Notes under the pieces: generated by a model
The model's database searches: none
Told to the model about the DNA's origin: nothing
What the model saw: only the letters and a program-made list of their open reading frames with translations
Made by a program: the position numbers and the translations under genes
Shown here: one piece after another, positions 62,264 through 64,000 of the stretch
Position numbering within the stretch: the stretch's first letter is position 1
Layout of the letters: every line of letters begins with the position of its first letter
Assembly (NCBI GenBank): GCA_963783865.1
Contig: CAWAPD010000001.1
Coordinates: forward strand, 930,001-994,000
Length of the DNA stretch: 64,000 bases
Reading direction: 5' to 3'
Source of the DNA: CAWAPD01 sp963783865
GTDB taxonomy: Bacteria > Actinomycetota > Thermoleophilia > UBA2241

Positions 62264-63130
62264 ATGGACGAGGAACTGCAGCCGCAGTCGTTCGAGCACG
62301 GCGAGGCGCCGGCGCAGGGGGCTCAGGAAGTACGGCGGCGGGCCACTGCCGCGCTCGTCGAGGGCAGGATGCCGGCGATCTTCCTCGGCCACGGCGCGCC
62401 GCCCCTGGTCGACGACGAGCTGTGGGTCGCCGAGCTGGCGGCCTGGGCGGGGGCCCTGCCTCGCCCCGAAGCGATCCTCATGGTCTCCGCTCACTGGCTC
62501 GACGCGCCCATCGCCCTGGGCGCGACGACCTCGGGCGTGCCGCTCATCTACGACTTCTACGGGTTCCCGCAGCGCTACTACACGGCCCAGTACCCGGCGC
62601 CGCCAGCGCCCGCGCTGGCCGGCCGGGTCCGCGACCTGCTGGGCGACGCCCGGCAGGTCGCCGACCGGCCCGAGCGTGGGCTCGACCACGGCGCCTACGT
62701 GCCGCTGCTCGTGATGTATCCGCGGGCCGACGTGCCGGTCCTGCAGATCTCGCTGCCGACGCTCGATCCGCACAAGCTGCTCGAGGTCGGCGAAGGCCTG
62801 CGGCCGCTGCGTGACGAAGGCGTGCTCATCGTGGGCAGCGGGTTCATGACCCACGGCCTGCCGTTCCTGCGCGACTTCCGCACCGACGCGCCGCCGCCGG
62901 ACTGGTCGAGCGCGTTCGACGCCTGGGTCGCCGACGCCCTCGCGCGCGAGGACGTCAAGGCGCTCACCGGGTTCCGCGACCAGCCGTCGGCGCACTACGC
63001 GCATCCGTCGACCGAGCACTTCGTGCCGCTGTTCGTGACCCTCGGCGCCGGCGATGGGGAGTCCGTGCCGGCGACCATCATCGAGGGTTACTGGCTGGGG
63101 CTTTCGAAGCGTTCGATCCAGGTGGCGTAG
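62264..63130 (+). CDS. LigB-type (class III) extradiol dioxygenase, DODA-like
   Basis: A 288-residue enzyme of the 4,5-DOPA-extradiol-dioxygenase-like group. Metal-ligand region: LGHGAPPL (His43), MVSAHWLD (His), then GLDHGAYVPLLVMYP (second-sphere His) and AHPSTEHFVPLFVTLGA. GSGFMTHGL is also typical. ATG 62264 follows GGAGGT at 6 bases. The first ~33 residues are a hydrophilic extension not usual in the family. It probably opens a catechol-type ring with O2, though zinc-dependent non-oxidative relatives exist. It is followed, on the same strand after 187 bases, by a glutamine synthetase. Confidence 0.9.
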   Translation: MDEELQPQSFEHGEAPAQGAQEVRRRATAALVEGRMPAIFLGHGAPPLVDDELWVAELAAWAGALPRPEAILMVSAHWLDAPIALGATTSGVPLIYDFYGFPQRYYTAQYPAPPAPALAGRVRDLLGDARQVADRPERGLDHGAYVPLLVMYPRADVPVLQISLPTLDPHKLLEVGEGLRPLRDEGVLIVGSGFMTHGLPFLRDFRTDAPPPDWSSAFDAWVADALAREDVKALTGFRDQPSAHYAHPSTEHFVPLFVTLGAGDGESVPATIIEGYWLGLSKRSIQVA

Positions 63131-63215
63131 GCGCGCAGGACTCGTCTCGCCCCGTCGGCCTACGACGCGCTCGCTCACCTCAGTCTGCGTACGAACGGTG
63201 CTAGTGTTCGGCGCG

Positions 63216-63278
63216 ATGGGTACGCATGACGCCGACGCCGCGGACCCCTGCCGTCGACCGGTCCGCCTCGAGGAGTAG
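63216..63278 (+). other. 20-codon ORF upstream of the glutamine synthetase
   Basis: ATG 63216 to TAG 63278 encodes MGTHDADAADPCRRPVRLEE. A GCTAGTGTT -10-like sequence lies just upstream (63200-63208), so the ORF would be at the very start of the message. It may be a leader peptide or chance. Confidence 0.25.
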
Positions 63279-63317
63279 GCGGTAGCCGGCGGGGTCGCCA
63301 GACACGAGGGGGTTCCC

Positions 63318-64000
63318 ATGAGGGGCACGAACGAGCGGAGCGCCGGCATCCCGGCGGACGCGGGCGGACTCCTCGGCTGGATCGAGGCCGAGGGCGTCGA
63401 GATGGTGAACCTGCGGGTGACCGACCTCAACGGCCTCACGCGGCAGCTGAGCTTCCCGGCCACGGCGGTCGATGAGAAGCTGCTCACCGCCGGCGCGGGC
63501 GCGGGCATGTCGAACTACCCGGGGTACCGCGCCGTCGAGGCGTCGGACATGCGCATGGTCCCCGACCTGGCGACCGCCTACCTCGACCCCTGCACCCGGA
63601 CCAAGACGCTCGACGTGCTCTGCTTCATCCGCAACGCCGACGGCAGCGACTTCGCCCGCTGCCCGCGCAGCATCCTGCGGCGTGCAGTCGGTCGCCTCGC
63701 GTCGGTCGCCGTCGCCGGCGAGCTCATGGTCCTTCCCGAACTCGAGTTCTCCATCTTCGACGACGTCCGCTACGCAGTCACCGGGCAGACGGCGATGTAC
63801 CGCGTCGACGCCGAGGAGGCGAGCTGGAACAGCGACGCCGACCTGCAGCCCAACACCGGCTATCACCTGGGCCGTGCGGTCGGGCAGCACGCCGCGCCGC
63901 CACGCGACCACCTGTTCGAGGTGCGCAGCGACATCGTCCTCGCGCTCGCGCTCGTGCGGCGTGCCGGTCAAGTACCACCACCACGAGCTCGGTGGCCCCG
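63318..64000 (+). CDS. Glutamine synthetase family protein, 3' end cut, apparent frameshift
   Basis: Only the first ~228 codons are in the window. ATG 63318 follows GAGGGGG. The beta-grasp N-terminus (NLRVTDLNGLTRQLSFPA, GMSNYPGYRAVEASDMRMVPDLATAYLDP) leads into the catalytic domain (VLPELEFSIFDDVRY with the metal-binding Glu-x-Glu, then NTGYHL and QHAAPPRDHLFEVRSDIVLALA). The expected GVPVKYHHHELGGP follows in a different frame, so one extra base lies at about 63945-63957. The class (GSI, or a GlnA-like gamma-glutamyl-amine or nitrogen-regulated paralogue) cannot be decided from this part. Confidence 0.85.
   Translation, partial: MRGTNERSAGIPADAGGLLGWIEAEGVEMVNLRVTDLNGLTRQLSFPATAVDEKLLTAGAGAGMSNYPGYRAVEASDMRMVPDLATAYLDPCTRTKTLDVLCFIRNADGSDFARCPRSILRRAVGRLASVAVAGELMVLPELEFSIFDDVRYAVTGQTAMYRVDAEEASWNSDADLQPNTGYHLGRAVGQHAAPPRDHLFEVRSDIVLALALVRRAGQVPPPRARWP

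Overview
The window is about 70% G+C and gene-dense, with short intergenic gaps, clear Shine-Dalgarno sequences and many GTG or TTG starts. It looks like chromosome of a deep-branching actinobacterium. A Thermoleophilia- or Coriobacteriia-like lineage is my guess, but no marker gene here settles it. I see no tRNA, rRNA, CRISPR array, transposase, integrase or phage gene. No gene-free gap exceeds about 300 bases.

Layout. 1-3679: the end of a multi-GAF diguanylate cyclase, then two tandem stand-alone GAF proteins. 3657-9052 (minus): an overlapping operon of ATP-dependent PEP carboxykinase, EtfB, EtfA and an acyl-CoA dehydrogenase. 9216-11399: a GAF/HD-GYP protein with a degenerate GGDEF domain. 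11444-13756: a secreted metzincin-like protease. 13878-19740: a peptide ABC transporter, with the binding lipoprotein convergent to a four-gene permease/ATPase operon. 19973-27413: a small secreted protein, gltX, a secreted SpoIVB-type (S55) protein, a DUF2284/SH3/HAD operon and a HAD/PAP2 pair. 27597-30788: a GAF3/HD-GYP/GGDEF protein.

30884-44149 is a potassium island. A membrane histidine kinase (the C-terminal part of KdpD) and KdpE come first. A leader of about 0.9 kb follows, with four 7-4-7 direct-repeat boxes and several small membrane ORFs. Then come kdpF, kdpA (frameshifted), kdpB, kdpC and a separate gene for the N-terminal KdpD/Usp part, so KdpD is split across two genes that flank the pump. 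A type II P-type ATPase and two TrkA-type proteins complete the block.

44202-64000: a GNAT acetyltransferase, a zinc-ribbon protein, a TIM-barrel epimerase, a MarR-sensor fusion divergent from a DrrAB-type ABC exporter, a MoxR/isochorismatase/VWA cluster, an NHL-repeat secreted protein, a chemoreceptor, a ClpP-like membrane protease, two more GAF proteins, an RCC1-repeat secreted protein (frameshifted), a LigB-type dioxygenase and the start of a glutamine synthetase (also apparently frameshifted).

Three themes recur. One is a large family of related GAF domains, used both in c-di-GMP enzymes and as free-standing proteins. Another is long, perfect G/C hairpins at the ends of transcription units. 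The third is translational coupling through 4-base GTGA or ATGA overlaps. Three genes carry an apparent single-base insertion at conserved positions. That points either to a draft-quality assembly with indel errors or to real disruptions.
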